From: Isoetes taiwanensis
Lineage: Eukaryota; Streptophyta; Lycopodiopsida; Isoetales; Isoetaceae
NCBI GenBank assembly: GCA_021234155.1
Contig: JAJEKV010000027.1
Location: 14,272,993 to 14,336,992 of the forward strand
DNA length: 64,000 nucleotides
Direction: 5' to 3'
The stretch's first letter is position 1; each line of letters opens with the position of its first letter. A program made the translations under genes and the position numbers. The notes below the pieces were generated by a model. The model was not told the DNA's origin and did not search any database. It saw only the letters and a program-made list of their open reading frames with translations. Positions 46,901-59,399 of this stretch are shown piece after piece.

Positions 46901-48459
46901 TGTGACGTTCCAGCATAACATACAGTATGAATACGTATATTATATTGACACGTCACTAGTACATGTCGACTCAAACGACATGTACACGGCGACCGTAAAG
47001 GGTAGTACCCTAGGGTACGACCTTGTGAACCATTATATTGCACATGTTAAAGCAACATGTGAATATAATCCCTTTTTGCCACGTGGCAATGACCCATTGA
47101 CCAAAAAAGGACCAGCCCTAAATGCATGGAGATAAAGGGGCATAAACCCTAAAAGCGAAACCCTTTCAGTTCTTAGCCCCTGAGTCTCGGATTGGAGCAG
47201 CAGAGGATGCATTTTTCACTGAACGGAAGCAAAGAAGTCGGATCTCGTGTTGCGGCTTCGATCCAAGATCGGTAACCGAGAGATCAGCAATATGGAGGCT
47301 TTTCGAGGAGGAGTGGGAGCCGCCAAGATGCGTGGGTGGTTGATTCAATAGGTAGATCCGGAAGTTATCGCCCTGTTCAAGATGGGTTTAGCATCCATTC
47401 TTAGCTCTAGGTGACCCCTCTGACCTAAGAATGATAGACACTAACAAAGGAACCTAACCATGTATGATTAGGTAGATTAGAATAGATGTATTACGGTATG
47501 TTCAGTTTACATGCTGATGATGTTTTGATATTCTATCGCCACTCTTGTGTATTGGGAAGGGGGGGTAGAGACCCGAGCCCAAGTAGTTGTATGATCATAG
47601 TTAGCCCATTAATTCCCAATTAATGCGGCTCATGCATAAGAGCCCCTTTGGGGGGGTGGCGGAGCTAGACCGGTGACAAGGAAGGGCTTGTCTAATCACA
47701 GATTGATCCCTCCGGGCACATTAGCGGCGCCGGGGAACATTGTGGGCTAGGCCTAATACCACGGCAAACGCGGAGGGGGGGGTATGGGCTCGACACCTCT
47801 TGGGTGATGCGTCATCTTCTAGGGGTTCAAGTCGATTACGAGCAGTGCCTCTCTAGCTTCGCCTGTGATTGGCATGAACCTTCGGAGGAGAGTGATCTCC
47901 TCCCCGCCTCATCTCATCGGGGAGATGCAACCCGTGTAGTAGCCCTTTGGCTATGAACCCGCAGCTACGGTGGCCAGCTCAATACTTTTCAGCCTATCCG
48001 CAAAGTATGCACGGGAGGGAGACGGATGGAGTGGACTACCTAATCGACCATGTTTCTATGCCACCAAATCCATTTGCCATGAATTACATGCGCATTGTTA
48101 TCCAGGAGACCCAAGCCGCCGGTCTTTTCCCAAGAGTCCGAGCACGGGTAGGATTTCCCCATGTTATGTTGATGTCTCGATGTGTTGTTGTTGCCGTCGC
48201 GGATATGGTGAACCACCCTTCGAGGTGGGTATGTTATTGTTGATTGATGTCATGTGCTCATGTGTGTTTTACGCTTCGACTAGATCGATCCCGAGGGAGG
48301 CGGGATGAATGACACGCCCATTCTTCCCCGTCGGGTTCTTGGCCACCAAAGAAGAGCCCGATGTTAGGTGGACGGCCTCATGTCGGCGAATCTTTGGTTT
48401 GAGGGATGATCTCCGGTTTGTATATGATGGGGCATCATTATAGGAGCGGGGTCGTCACA
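46901..48459 (+). repeat. 5' LTR of the 11-kb element
   Basis: 1559 bp, 7-bp terminal inverted repeat TGTGACG/CGTCACA. Contains a CTAGGGTACGACC segment and, further in, repeated G-rich patches. Colinear with the right LTR with many 1-4 base indels, several of which are CAG or CTG in the right copy against CG here (47671, 47331, 48447). Confidence 0.92.
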
Positions 48460-48460
48460 A

Positions 48461-48474
48461 TGGTATCGAGCCTT
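48461..48474 (+). other. Primer-binding site, initiator tRNA-Met type, two bases short
   Basis: TGGTATCGAGCC starts one base after the LTR. The usual plant site is TGGTATCAGAGCC; here CAGAG has become CGAG. Confidence 0.75.
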
Positions 48475-48714
48475 GATCTTGGCACCAAAATCGAAAGCAA
48501 TCGGCCGTATTCCTATAGGAACTAACTAATCTAGACATTCAGTCTTGGAGATAAAAGCCCAAGCACAAACCTCGAATAGTGGGATTTTTTTTTTCCCAGG
48601 AATAGAGTTAGTAATTATCTAGAATTAGGATAATTAGAGAACATATTTAAGATGAAATAGATAGAAGAAAAGTCACCTAAGAAAGTCTAGCAAATTTTAG
48701 ACACTTTTTGGCCG

Positions 48715-49838
48715 ACACCTCCAAGGATGCGCCAGGAGCATGTTAGGTCCAGACCTTACTAGTCTCTCGCGCATGCTTAGAGGGGTCACCCCATATGAAC
48801 CCTAGAACTCGGCCTTAGGAGCCCCAAATTGTAAAATAAAAGATGAAATTCCGCTTAAAAAGCTCGAGTTAGCTAGATTTGAATGTTAAAACACAGAAAA
48901 ACATTAAGTAAAAGTTATTTTGGAGCAACACCTCTAAGGATGCGCCAGACACTAGTTAGATCATGACCTAACACCCTTCTCGTGCATGCTTAGAGGGGTC
49001 CACCAAAAGTAACCTCGGAATTTGATCAAAACTTACTCAAATTGTAAAAGTAATGATAGAATCCCATTTAGAATGCTTCAATTAGTTGGAAATGCATGTT
49101 AATTTGTTTAAATTGGATAAGTTTAAAGCAAAAAGGGCCAACATCTCTAAGGATGCGCCAGGCATAGTTAGGTCTGGACCTAACACCCTCCTCGCGCATG
49201 CTTAGAGGGGTTCGAGCGAAAAAAGGTCGAAGAAGACCTAGCTTTGATTCGAGATATGGAGGATTTCATCAACAAACCAAGAAAATAAGCAAGGCAGAGA
49301 TGGAGGTCGTGCAACACTTTGAAGACTCATTGAAGGCACGCTCCAAAAAAAAAAAGAGTCATATGGACACCGAAAAGACATGAGATCGGGGGTACATCAA
49401 GAGAACAGACAAATAGGACAGAAAATACTTTTTGTAACTAAGGAGCTTATATGTAAAGTGTGAAAATTTTGAATAATAAGGACGTATAGTTTGTTTAAAA
49501 TGTGCATGAGATCAAGTGTAGTAGCAATTAAGGAGCAAATGGGAAATTTTGGTTTTGGAGGTCAACACCTCCAAGGAGGCGCCAGACGCCAGTTAGATTC
49601 CAACCTAACTATGCTCTCGCGCATGCTTAGAGGGGTCCAACCAACTGGACCATTGATCGGCCACTTCCCTGCTCCAAATGAAGTAAATAAGCACACAAAA
49701 TTGCATTACATAAGAAGATAAGTAAGAATTCACCTCTTAAACTTGTTTTGGCATCATTTGGGCACAACACCTCCAAGGATGCGCCAGAGGCCACTTAGGT
49801 CCCAACCTAACTATGCTCTCGCGCATGCTTAGAGGGGT
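48715..49838. repeat. Array of five 72-bp nested palindromes, about 212-bp spacing
   Basis: Units at 48715-48786, 48928-48999, 49141-49211, 49565-49636 and 49767-49838. Each begins ACAYCTCYAAGGATGCGCC and ends GCGCATGCTTAGAGGGGT, which pair as an outer stem of about 16 bp. Inside lies AGTTAGRTC...GACCTAAC, pairing as an inner stem (best in unit 3, with a two-base centre). Starts are 213, 213, 424 (two periods) and 202 bp apart. Sequence between units 1-2 and 2-3 is also alignable (CAAATTGTAAAA...), so this is a diverged tandem array of about 212 bp in which the palindrome is the conserved part. Confidence 0.9.
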
Positions 49839-52800
49839 CCAATTTTGCAAACCCCATAACTTGAGCTACAGAGCTCCAAATCGCCTGAAATTTGTTGCAA
49901 TAGGACCGTTAGACAGCCTAGAATCCATTTATGACCCAGGTAGAAATGTCAAACCCCAGCTCAAAATGGCCAAAATTGCTCAAACCCTTGAATTGTTTTT
50001 CCAAACTGTGGTTTGTTTGTAAATAGAAGCATACCCCATTAGTACCTCACAAGTATTGCTCTCGGCTCAAAGCTGATGCCTTACTCCTGCCCAAGAACAC
50101 CCCTTTGTTATAGTCATCTAGACCTCAGCATAGCAACCCAAGTCCAACTGTTGGTACATCACCTCTGCTCATGCCAAAGGCATAAACCTTGACCTAATTT
50201 TGTGTCCTTCTAATAGAGTTTGACCTATACAGCCGCCACATTGACACTCCCTATTGCCAGGATACCTAGAAAGGAGCTAGAGTCTAGAGCTGCCCAAGTC
50301 ACTCCATGTGTAGAGATTGGACTCCCCCGAACCAACTTTGCTAGGACCTTAGAGTATGCCTCAAACATCATGGAGGTTTTGCAAAACAACCCTCATTTCA
50401 TGCCATACCACACGTCCTAATGTCCATAGACTTGGAGATTATAGATATGTCTCCAGTAATGCTGCTCGAGCCATCTTGCTTGCTTATAGAGCCCAAAATG
50501 TTGTAGGAGAGCCCTTCAAGTGGACCCTTAGACTCTAGAATATAGCGTTGCTTTTGGAAGCATAGGCGAGAACGAGCCACGTAAGAGCTAGAGGCTAACT
50601 TCTTGAAGACATCAAGGTGAAGCCGATGTACGCATGAGATAAGGAGAGGAGACCGAAAAGGCGGACTCCAAGAGAGGGAAGCACAACGACAAACACCTCA
50701 ACCGACAAACGCGTAGAACGGGGACACCAACCCGCTTATCATCAATCTTCATTAAATGGGAAGAATATTTGGTAACCAACGGCATCAAGAATTTTCTAGA
50801 TGTCAACCTCCCGGCTACCACGCCCACGCAGGTCACATCGAAAAGAGGATCTCGACGCCTTCACCAACTTCGACGCACATGAGTTTCAAATGGAAGAATG
50901 CAAGGCAGCAAAATACGGTGCGGGAAGGCGTTAGACATCGATGCCACGCTGGCATCACCGAGCTAAGGTCGAGGGGCATAATCTTTCATTGAGGAGAGAA
51001 GTCATGGCGACCACGAGGAGCGTATAGAAACCGGAGGGAAGACAACCCGACCTTTGCAGCCCGCAAAGAGCTCAAGCGTAATGTAATGCAACGCCAACAA
51101 AAGGAGCAACCAAGCTAGGCAACCACAAAGCACCTAAGGCGCACGGGACGAGCTTCGGCTCCCTTGCACCAGTTAGGAGAACTTTCGCCGGTTCCAAAAG
51201 TAGGAGACCATGAGGGGAAGGAGACGATCGTGGAAGGAACATCTCCAACTTGAAGGCCTATATCAGCATTAGGGGCAAGATCAAAGGAGGAGAATATTCA
51301 ACTCGAACAAATTGGGACCCACAAACACCTAGAAACCAAAGGAAGGGGATCGACTTTACATTCACGCCAGCCAAGGAGAGACTTGAATGGATAGGACCCA
51401 AAGGGAGGGAGAGGAGATGACCTAGCCAGGTACAAATCACGCTTAAAGGCAACCGAAGGAGCTAGGGTAGGTGCAATAGAGATGACCACACTTCCAAGCC
51501 ACGGGGAGAGGCACCTCGAAATGAAGCAAAGCCCAATCAACGTGGGCGACTTCAGAAATTCAACCTACGGAGGAATGACAATGCCCCGCCTACCGACCAC
51601 GACATCTTAGAGCTTTGAAGACATTCAAGAATGCCCGACCGCAAGCCGTCGGTGATCAACCGATCAATGGCACCGCACATCAGCAACCTTGCAATGACAC
51701 ACTGCATATAGGGACGTTGAGCGGTCACCGCATTCCTTACGACGGACATACACATTAAGGAGGAGCATCTTTTTCAAGGGATCACATCGGCGAACACTCT
51801 TCAAGAACTTGGGGTGACGATTTCGGATCAGACATGAAGCTCAACAATAGTAGCAAGATCTCAAGAAATCCCTGAGTCAACCGTAACGAAGAAGATGCAA
51901 AGCAAAACCGGAAGGATCAAATGCGATAGGAGGAGGGGAAACCCTAAAGGAGTATAAACATTTAAGTAGATCTTCGTAGTTGTTTTGAAAAAGTGGATGA
52001 ATTAAAATCCCAATGTAAATGCGTATATGTCTATTGTATATCTCGGGTGCTCACAGATATAGTGGAGAAACATGAGTTTAAAGTCATGTTTTAACGGATT
52101 TAGCGCTTAGATCGGGAAGCTCCTTCACCCGACTACCAAATGAGGAAGCAAGGAAGCACAACTATAGCCCAAGATCAAAATGGAAGACAAGTACGAGGGA
52201 GAAACCACTGCAGCCCAAGCAAACCTTCGACTCCAAACACTTCGGAAGTGCCCTCAAGTAGAAGACATTTCGTCCACCCAATGTCGTAATAAAAGACAAC
52301 ACCGTCATGTCAAGATCATCGGCTGCACGAGGACATCGTCGCGGCGCACCACTACCTCTTGTGGCAGCGGCAACACTTGATCTAACTTATGACACGAAAG
52401 TGGCCTCAACAATAGAAGGAGGAACGACCCGACATCAACGAGCCAACTAAGAAAGCAACATCTCGACAACCATAATTCCACCTTGTGGTAATATAGGGTA
52501 TGACACGTATTAGATGGAGATGCACTTTTAACAAAAGGCACTGCGACGGGGAGATATGCCTTCAACAACTAGGTGATGGCTTCGTCGTAAATTCCCTACC
52601 AAGAATTAGAAGAGAAGAAGCCCGATCATATCTCCCATATGTGGCACGCCAAACTGTTCCAAGGTAGAAGCATTCACACCTTAACGACAAGCGATATCAA
52701 CCGGCACCTTCGCAAAAGAGAGTTCAAGATAATAGCCGTGCTATTCAACGACAAAGAGTATATCTAAGGCAGGTACTTCTTCAACTCAAGGGTCAAGCTG

Positions 52801-55800
52801 CGGCGCATATAAGGATCCATCATCCCGACAATATAGCCAGGGGGAGGAGAGCCATGAAGCTTTACTTGACAGAGAGACCGACATGCATAGAGGGACAAAG
52901 GTCGAAACCAAAGCTGGAGAAGTGCTAGCAACCGACTTCTTCCACGAAGCTCCCTAGAGGCAACATGAGGATCAAACCGACGGGCACAATCAAAACCACC
53001 GGAGGGTACTTCAAGACAAGAAGACGCATATAGCAACCGAGGAACGTGGACAATGTCCAAGCCATGTGACCGAGGGGATCAAACAAGGAAGATTGGAAGC
53101 TCGATGGAGAAGCAATTAGGCGAGGCGAGGCGAAGCCAATAACTTTGCGTGGACTTGCATGCAACTTGATGAACCCAAGGATGGACGATTCAAAGAACAA
53201 CTCAGGAGGATATAGCCAAAGGAAGCGCCACAAAACCTCAAGAGAGACGCCTCCAAATAGCTTCAAGTATCATGAAGGGGGGAACAATTACCACCGAGAA
53301 CAGGATCGTGAAGCGACCGAAATGTCAAAGCATCAACGACCAAGCACACCTTTAGTTAGAATGTGATGCAAAGCATGTTGTGCCATAGCCGACAAACATT
53401 GGAGGGCCCAAGTATATCAACAAGTTACCCCGGAGTACGGGAGGATATAGATCGTCAACACCATTGCACCGGGAGGAACACCGATGACATTACCAAGGAG
53501 TAGGTGTGCAACTCGAAGGGAGGCACAAGGGGGACTTAATAGCTCTAGTAGTAATTGTAATTATGTAAGCTATATGCTTTGCATATATAGTTCCCTTGTT
53601 ATTCCTATAGCGTAACAAATCAAAGGAAGAGATGTCAGGCAATTTGTGGGGGTGAAGCAATCAACATCCTCAACACTCTTCGGGCAACAAGAGGACTCGG
53701 CGTATGAGGCGTCGATGGAGTCAAAGAAACAATATCGGATCTGAGTCGCCCTTTAGGCGCCAAGACAAAAAGTTCAAGATGAAAGATCTTTTTCAACGGC
53801 ACCACCTTCAGGCTTTTGAAAAGCGGCATGGAAGATTTCAAGTGATCAACTACACCATCAAGCCACCAGCAATGAGAGGCTTCTAACGAACAAAGTCAAC
53901 CTCTACATCAAAGGGGAGCCACCGTCAAGGAGACTGAAGTATCGAGCGACTCGGAAGAACGTACCTTGCTACTTCAAGCAGGCAACGAGTGGATGAGCTT
54001 CTAGCAAGCTCAGGGATCTAAGGCCATGGGGCCTAGTAGGTTAAATGTACGGACGGCAACATCCATTGGGATTAGAAGGCATTGCCGGATATTCTCGCTG
54101 AAAGGATTGCCCCAATATTGAGCTAAGCGTCAAGGATTGGGAAGGAAACACATAGGAGTGACTAAAATTATACACGATTGTTAACAGTCATCCAACGTAT
54201 TGAAACCACTTGGTGAGATTGATCTCCTCGCTAAGAAGGAATCATTACTAGGATAATTGTTGACCATGTATAAATCTAGCACCTCCAAAAGAATAATCCA
54301 ACCGAAAGAAAAGAAGTAATCTAACAAGTCCGGCCAACTTGTTACGATGGCATCAATTCGATTGGTAGGAATATTCCAAGAGTTTAAATAACTAAGAAAG
54401 GGGGAATCTCTAGAATATAAAAGAATAATACATGTAAGGTACATCTAAAATAAGAATTATAGTAATCAAATAGTCTTTTGAGACAAAAGAAATTGTCGTC
54501 ATGACAAAACCTTATGGTTTAGAATCGTTCTAACCAAGTAGGTAACCCATAACTATATTGAAATAAATGATAACATAATATGTGCATCCGTCTTAGATGG
54601 TTATATATGTTAGCTAAGGCTAGTAAAGTAAGGCGCCAAGTAAGAAGCATATAACCTCTTAAGGGGAGAGAATAGATATGACGTTGTGTACAACGTCATT
54701 GAAGGGGTGCAGGACCATTTTCTTTTCGAAGAAAGTGGGAGGGCTCAATTTTTTTGATTGAACGTACTTGCATCGAATTGACCGATCCATAGAATAGAGT
54801 TCACTCCCAAGCAATGGGCGCATAGGCGTAAGATAGATAGATACCTTAGTGCTCGAGGCCTTCAACGCAACGTAGACCGGCGTAGTAGCTAACTACACCA
54901 ATGAAGTGGAGCAAAACTATGGGAACAATGCAAACGACCAAGTCATCTCCAAAATTACCGGCCTTGACTCAATGGGTGGATGCATTCTAGCCTTAGGTAA
55001 GGTGTGCGCATGCATTATAAGCTTTAATGTGTCTTATAGATAAGTTAAATATAGATCCTAATAACCTGGATAGAAATTGTTGCACGATATGTATCATAGG
55101 GAAATAAGTTAAATAACAATGGTAATGGGAGGTAGCATGTTAATTAATCCTTCCATAAGGATGCAATTCCTTCCAAGGATAGCTATATGACCTCGGGTCC
55201 TTATAAATATAAATAGAAAATAGAATTAGGATATACTTAAGTGCATCTTAGGGATATACTTCCAAGGGTAATGGGACCCAAGGAAGAGAATAAGAAGCAC
55301 ATCTAATTTTTGTGTATGATAATTAAAACCTTGTCTATGTAACAATAAGTCTAAACAGGGGGTTATTGTTAAAATAATCGCGATCTAAAAGTCCTTAAAT
55401 ATTGCAAAGCTTAGAGTAAATATAATGGTACTATCGGAAGTAATGTATCCGATACTATGATAATGTTAATTCATAAATATTACCTTAGGGTAATTATGTT
55501 AATCACATGCATTAAAAGAGCCAGCAGAAATCATGCAGGTTTCAAGTTAATCCACGCATGCGACCCTATGCTGGGTATAGGTTGCATGCGTTGTCGATGA
55601 TGAGACCACTCACGGTGATCTCTAGGACATGGTGGAATGTCAATGTAGGCATGAACGCGGTTCCGCTTGGATGAGTAGAAGGTAGATTAAAAAGTCTACT
55701 TCCGTCCCACGGAAGTAGGCCACCTCGAGAGATAAGAGGTCATTCAGGAATGCATTGATAGGAAAGCACCTCTAGTCAATGCCTACCAGGGGAAGGATCC

Positions 55801-56408
55801 TTCACGCACAAATACGGGGAGGACGTCATCCTTCACGCCAAAGGCCACTAAAGGTGTAGGCATGAGTGTCATCCTAGGCATTATAGAGGGCTGTCTCCAC
55901 GGCCACCGATGGAAGAAGCATCCTCTTCCCAGGAGATTAGTCATGCATCCATTTAGTTAATTAGATGGGTGGTTACCTTATAACCATAATTTTGTTAATA
56001 ATTAAAATGGTATTAATGTAGTGTCGACCAAGGGCCAATAGAGCTCAGGAGGGCAAGGAGGTCGAGCTACGAAGACTTGCAACACAAGTTTTGTTGGAAT
56101 GTGTTACAAGGAATGAAGAGTACCTCGAAGGATAATTGTATATGAAATTATTAAATCTTGATACACTTAAATGTCGTATTAAGTAAGGCTAATAAGTACC
56201 TTGCTTTAATAGAGTTATGAATTGATAAGTTATTGGGATAATGCAATGTCCTAGTAATGTTTTAAAAATATTACCTTAGAGTAATTCTAATAATTGTGTA
56301 AGTATAATAGTAATAAATTGTATGCATCAAGTTGGTTGTAGGACAGGAAGATCCCAAGGTGGGGAGACTCCTGATGCCGCGGACAGCATCAATTCAAGGT
56401 GGGGAGAA
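49839..56408. other. Interior of the 11-kb LTR element, no recognisable protein
   Basis: From about 50550 to 53500 the base composition becomes richer in G+C than the flanks, with many CG dinucleotides and few CAG/CTG words. No RT, integrase, protease or zinc-knuckle motif was found in any frame; the longest frames are about 110 codons. From about 53880 to 56330 the sequence is AT-rich with repeated ATGTTAATT and ATTACCTTAGRGTAATT blocks. The stretch may be decayed coding sequence or filler. Confidence 0.5.
56398..56408 (+). other. Polypurine tract of the 11-kb element
   Basis: GGTGGGGAGAA directly abuts the TGTGACG start of the right LTR, the position from which plus-strand DNA synthesis starts. 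AAGGTGGGGAGACTCC also occurs about 45 bp upstream (56357 onward). Confidence 0.75.
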
Positions 56409-57951
56409 TGTGACGTTCCAGCATAACATACGGTATGAATATGTATATTATACTGACACGTCACTAGTACATGTCGACTCAAACGACATGTACACGGCGA
56501 CCGTAAAGGGTAGTACCCTAGGGTACGACCTTGTGAACCATTATATTGCACATGTTAAAGCAACATGTGAATATAATCCCTTTTTGCCACGTGGCAATGA
56601 CCCATTGACCAAAGGGACCAGCCCTAAATCGTGGAGATAAGGGGGCATAAACCTAAAAGGGAAACCCTTTAGGTTCGCGCCCCCGAGTCCGATTGGGCAA
56701 AGAGGGGATGCATTTCCTTTGAGCGAGGCGGAGAAGTCGGATCTCGGGTTGCGGCTCGATCCAAGATCGTGAGACCGAGATCGGCAGCATGGATGGACGC
56801 CGGAGGAGTGGGAGCCGCCAAGATGCAGGTGGGTGGTTGATTCAATAGGTAGATCCGAGTTATCAGGCCTCTTTCAGTAGGTTTAGCATCCATTCTTAGC
56901 TATAGGCGACCCCTACAGCCTAAGAATGATAGACACTAACAAAGGAACCTAACCATGTATGATTAGGTAGATTAGAATAGATGTATACGTTATGTTCGGG
57001 TTACATTGATGATGTGTTTGACATTCTATCGCCACTCTTGATTGGGAAGGGGGTAGAGACCCGAGCCCAAGTAGTTGTATGATCATAGTTAGCCCATTAA
57101 TTCCCAATTAATGCGGCACGTGCATAAGAGCCTTTGGCACGTGGGTGGCGGAGCTAGACCAGGTGACAAGGAAGGGCTTGTCGATCAGTTGATCCCTCCG
57201 GTGCGTGGCTTGACGGCGGAGAACATTGTGGGCTAGGCCTAATACCCTGGCACTGCGTGAGGCGCGGGGTATGGGCTCGACACCTCTTGGGTGATGCGTC
57301 ATCTTCTAGGGGTTCAAGTCGTATACGAGCAGTGGCTCTCTAGCTCGCCTGTGATTGGCATGAACCTTCTGGAGGAGAGTGATCTCCTCCTGCCTCATCG
57401 AGGAGCTAGGGAGATGCAACCCGGTAGTAGCCCCTTTGGCTATGAACGTGGGGAATACGGTCAGGCTCCAATACTTTTCAGCCTATCTCGCAAAAGTATG
57501 CCTGGGGAGGGGCGAATGGAGTGGACTACCAATCGACCATGTTTCTATGCCGACCAAATCCATTTGCCATGAATTTCGCGCATTGTTATCAGGAGACCCA
57601 AGCCGCCGGGTCTTTCCCCAAGAGTCTGAGCCTGGGTAGGATTTTCCCATGTTATGTTGATGTACTGATGTGTTGTTGCAGCTACTGTGATATGGTGGAC
57701 CACCCTTCGAGGTGGGTATGTTATTGTTGATTGATGTCATGTGCTCATGTGTGTTTACGCTTCCGCAGCTAGATCGATCCCGAGGGAGACGGGATGAATG
57801 ACACGTCCATTCTTCCCCGTCGGGTTCTGGCCCCCCAAGAAGAGCCCGATGTTAGGTGGACGGCCTCATGTCGGTGGCGAATCTTTGGTTTGAGGGATGA
57901 TCTCCAGTTTGTATACGATCGGGGCATCATATAGGAGCTGGGGCCGTCACA
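56409..57951 (+). repeat. 3' LTR of the 11-kb element
   Basis: 1543 bp, same ends as the left LTR, followed by the target copy GAGTC. It reads CCAGGTGAC, GATGCAGGTGGG and GGAGCTGGGG where the left copy reads CCGGTGAC, GATGCGTGGG and GGAGCGGGG. Confidence 0.92.
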
Positions 57952-57956
57952 GAGTC

Positions 57957-58534
57957 ATAAATTTCAACTGGATTTAATTGTTTTGAGTCTGTTTGTATAC
58001 CCTTCTTTCAATTGTGACTACCTTATTTTAGAAACACATAAACACAGTCTTTTCTATGCATTAAACACGTAGTACTTTTTTAATTCTAATTGTCATGAAA
58101 CAAACATTTATATCAAACTTTTGTATTAGAAAATGTTGGTGAAATGTCATAGCTTCTCAAAAACAATTTATAAGAATCCACAAATGGTAATTTACTATTT
58201 GTGTTGCATAAATTATGGTGTACTTTGTGCTTCCACAACACTTACTTTATTTGTTTTGAGATTATCTAATTGACCTTTATGTCGTTCTCATCAATGCATC
58301 ATGGTATGGAATGCATGTTGTGCTTTTTGCACTTTTGTTTGAGATATTCTTACCATAGAAGCTCAATGTGTACATGCCATGACATTGCTTTTGCTTCTTT
58401 GTCGATGAAATAAACTTTCTAAAATTGGATGGAATCTTCACACATATTCTTATGAATCTTAAGAATGTTAGCTCACAAAGGCGACTGACTACAAAGGCGA
58501 CTGACTGTCTTTAATCTTCAAAATTGTTATACTC
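57957..58534. other. AT-rich region, nothing recognised
   Basis: No protein-like frame or clear repeat apart from a short duplication GGCGACTGACT near 58482-58506. Confidence 0.3.
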
Positions 58535-59045
58535 AACTTCGTAGAGGCCCTACATAGTACAAAGACTTGTATATATAGATAGATATAGATATAGATATAG
58601 ATTATGGTTTTACATTATGGTTTCTTACTTATGCTTTATGTTATTATTAATTTTTATTTGTTATTATGCTAGATATTTTGTATGCTACATATTATTAATT
58701 ACAGATAGATACAAGTCCCTTATTATTTAGGGACTATATGAGACTGATTGCATATTGCATCAGTGAACAATCGTTATGTTTCCTTTCATTGAGATTATAT
58801 GAAGCTTCCTTTAGATTTTCCTAGATTGACAAAAGTTCTCTCAAGATTCCCATACATCCCCTAAGATTCTCTTGAGATTCCCCAAGACTCTTGGAGATTA
58901 TCCCAAGGTTCTCCTAGATTTCCTTAGATTCTATGAAGGTTCGCCCCGATTTTCCAAGATTCTGTCAGGGTTCCTCAAGGTTTTCAAAAATTTTATGAAG
59001 ATTCTCTTAGATTCCTCTACATTTGTAAAGATTCTCGTATTATGC
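58535..59045. repeat. Second AGATTC-rich repeat with inverted head
   Basis: 58540-58571 is the reverse complement of the head at about 40748-40778 (GGCCCTACATAGTACAAAGA). A (GATATA)n run lies at about 58575-58606. A forward head, ACAAGTCCCTTATTATTTAG, stands at 58692, followed from about 58800 by recurring AGATTC/AAGATT words as in 40850-41345. Confidence 0.65.
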
Positions 59046-59399
59046 ATGTGCTGCCTAAAGTATCAATTGAATTTCCAAGCCAATAATAATTCGATGGCAA
59101 TCAATGCAATCTCATCTACATTGTTGTTCAATAGCACTCATAGGATTATTGAAATCCATTAAATGAGTACTTGGAGGCTAATGTTTATGTTTCCATCGTT
59201 TCATTTGCATGAGGCTGTTAGCAGATTGTGGTTTTTTTTGTTTCTTTAAGAGCTTTTTAGTTCATATAGACTTTTGGCTACCATGTATTTTAGTTATGTG
59301 ATGTTGATTCACTTTAAGAAGGATGTTAGAAGCCTGAAACCAAGCTTCCCTTTGCTTCAGGTCCCCTATCAAGCTTCCCTTTGCTTCAGCCCCCCTACG

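Larger units (their letters stand above)
46896..57956 (+). mobile_element. Complete LTR retrotransposon without recognisable gag/pol (LARD-like)
   Basis: LTRs 46901-48459 and 56409-57951 both start TGTGACG and end CGTCACA; GAGTC lies directly outside (46896-46900 and 57952-57956). A primer-binding site like that of initiator tRNA-Met follows the left LTR, and a purine tract GGTGGGGAGAA precedes the right one. The 7.9-kb interior has no frame recognisable as Gag, protease, RT, RNase H or integrase on either strand; the frames present are short. This fits a large retrotransposon derivative moved by enzymes of another element, or a coding copy decayed past recognition. Orientation is set by the primer-binding site. 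Confidence 0.9.

Noticed and set aside
48715-49838. CRISPR-like array
   Set aside because: Units are 72-bp palindromes about 212 bp apart inside a plant LTR element; spacing and context do not fit CRISPR.
52000-53500. Gag-pol remnant in the GC-rich interior of the 11-kb element
   Set aside because: No catalytic or zinc-knuckle motif found in any frame; a profile search would be needed to claim it.
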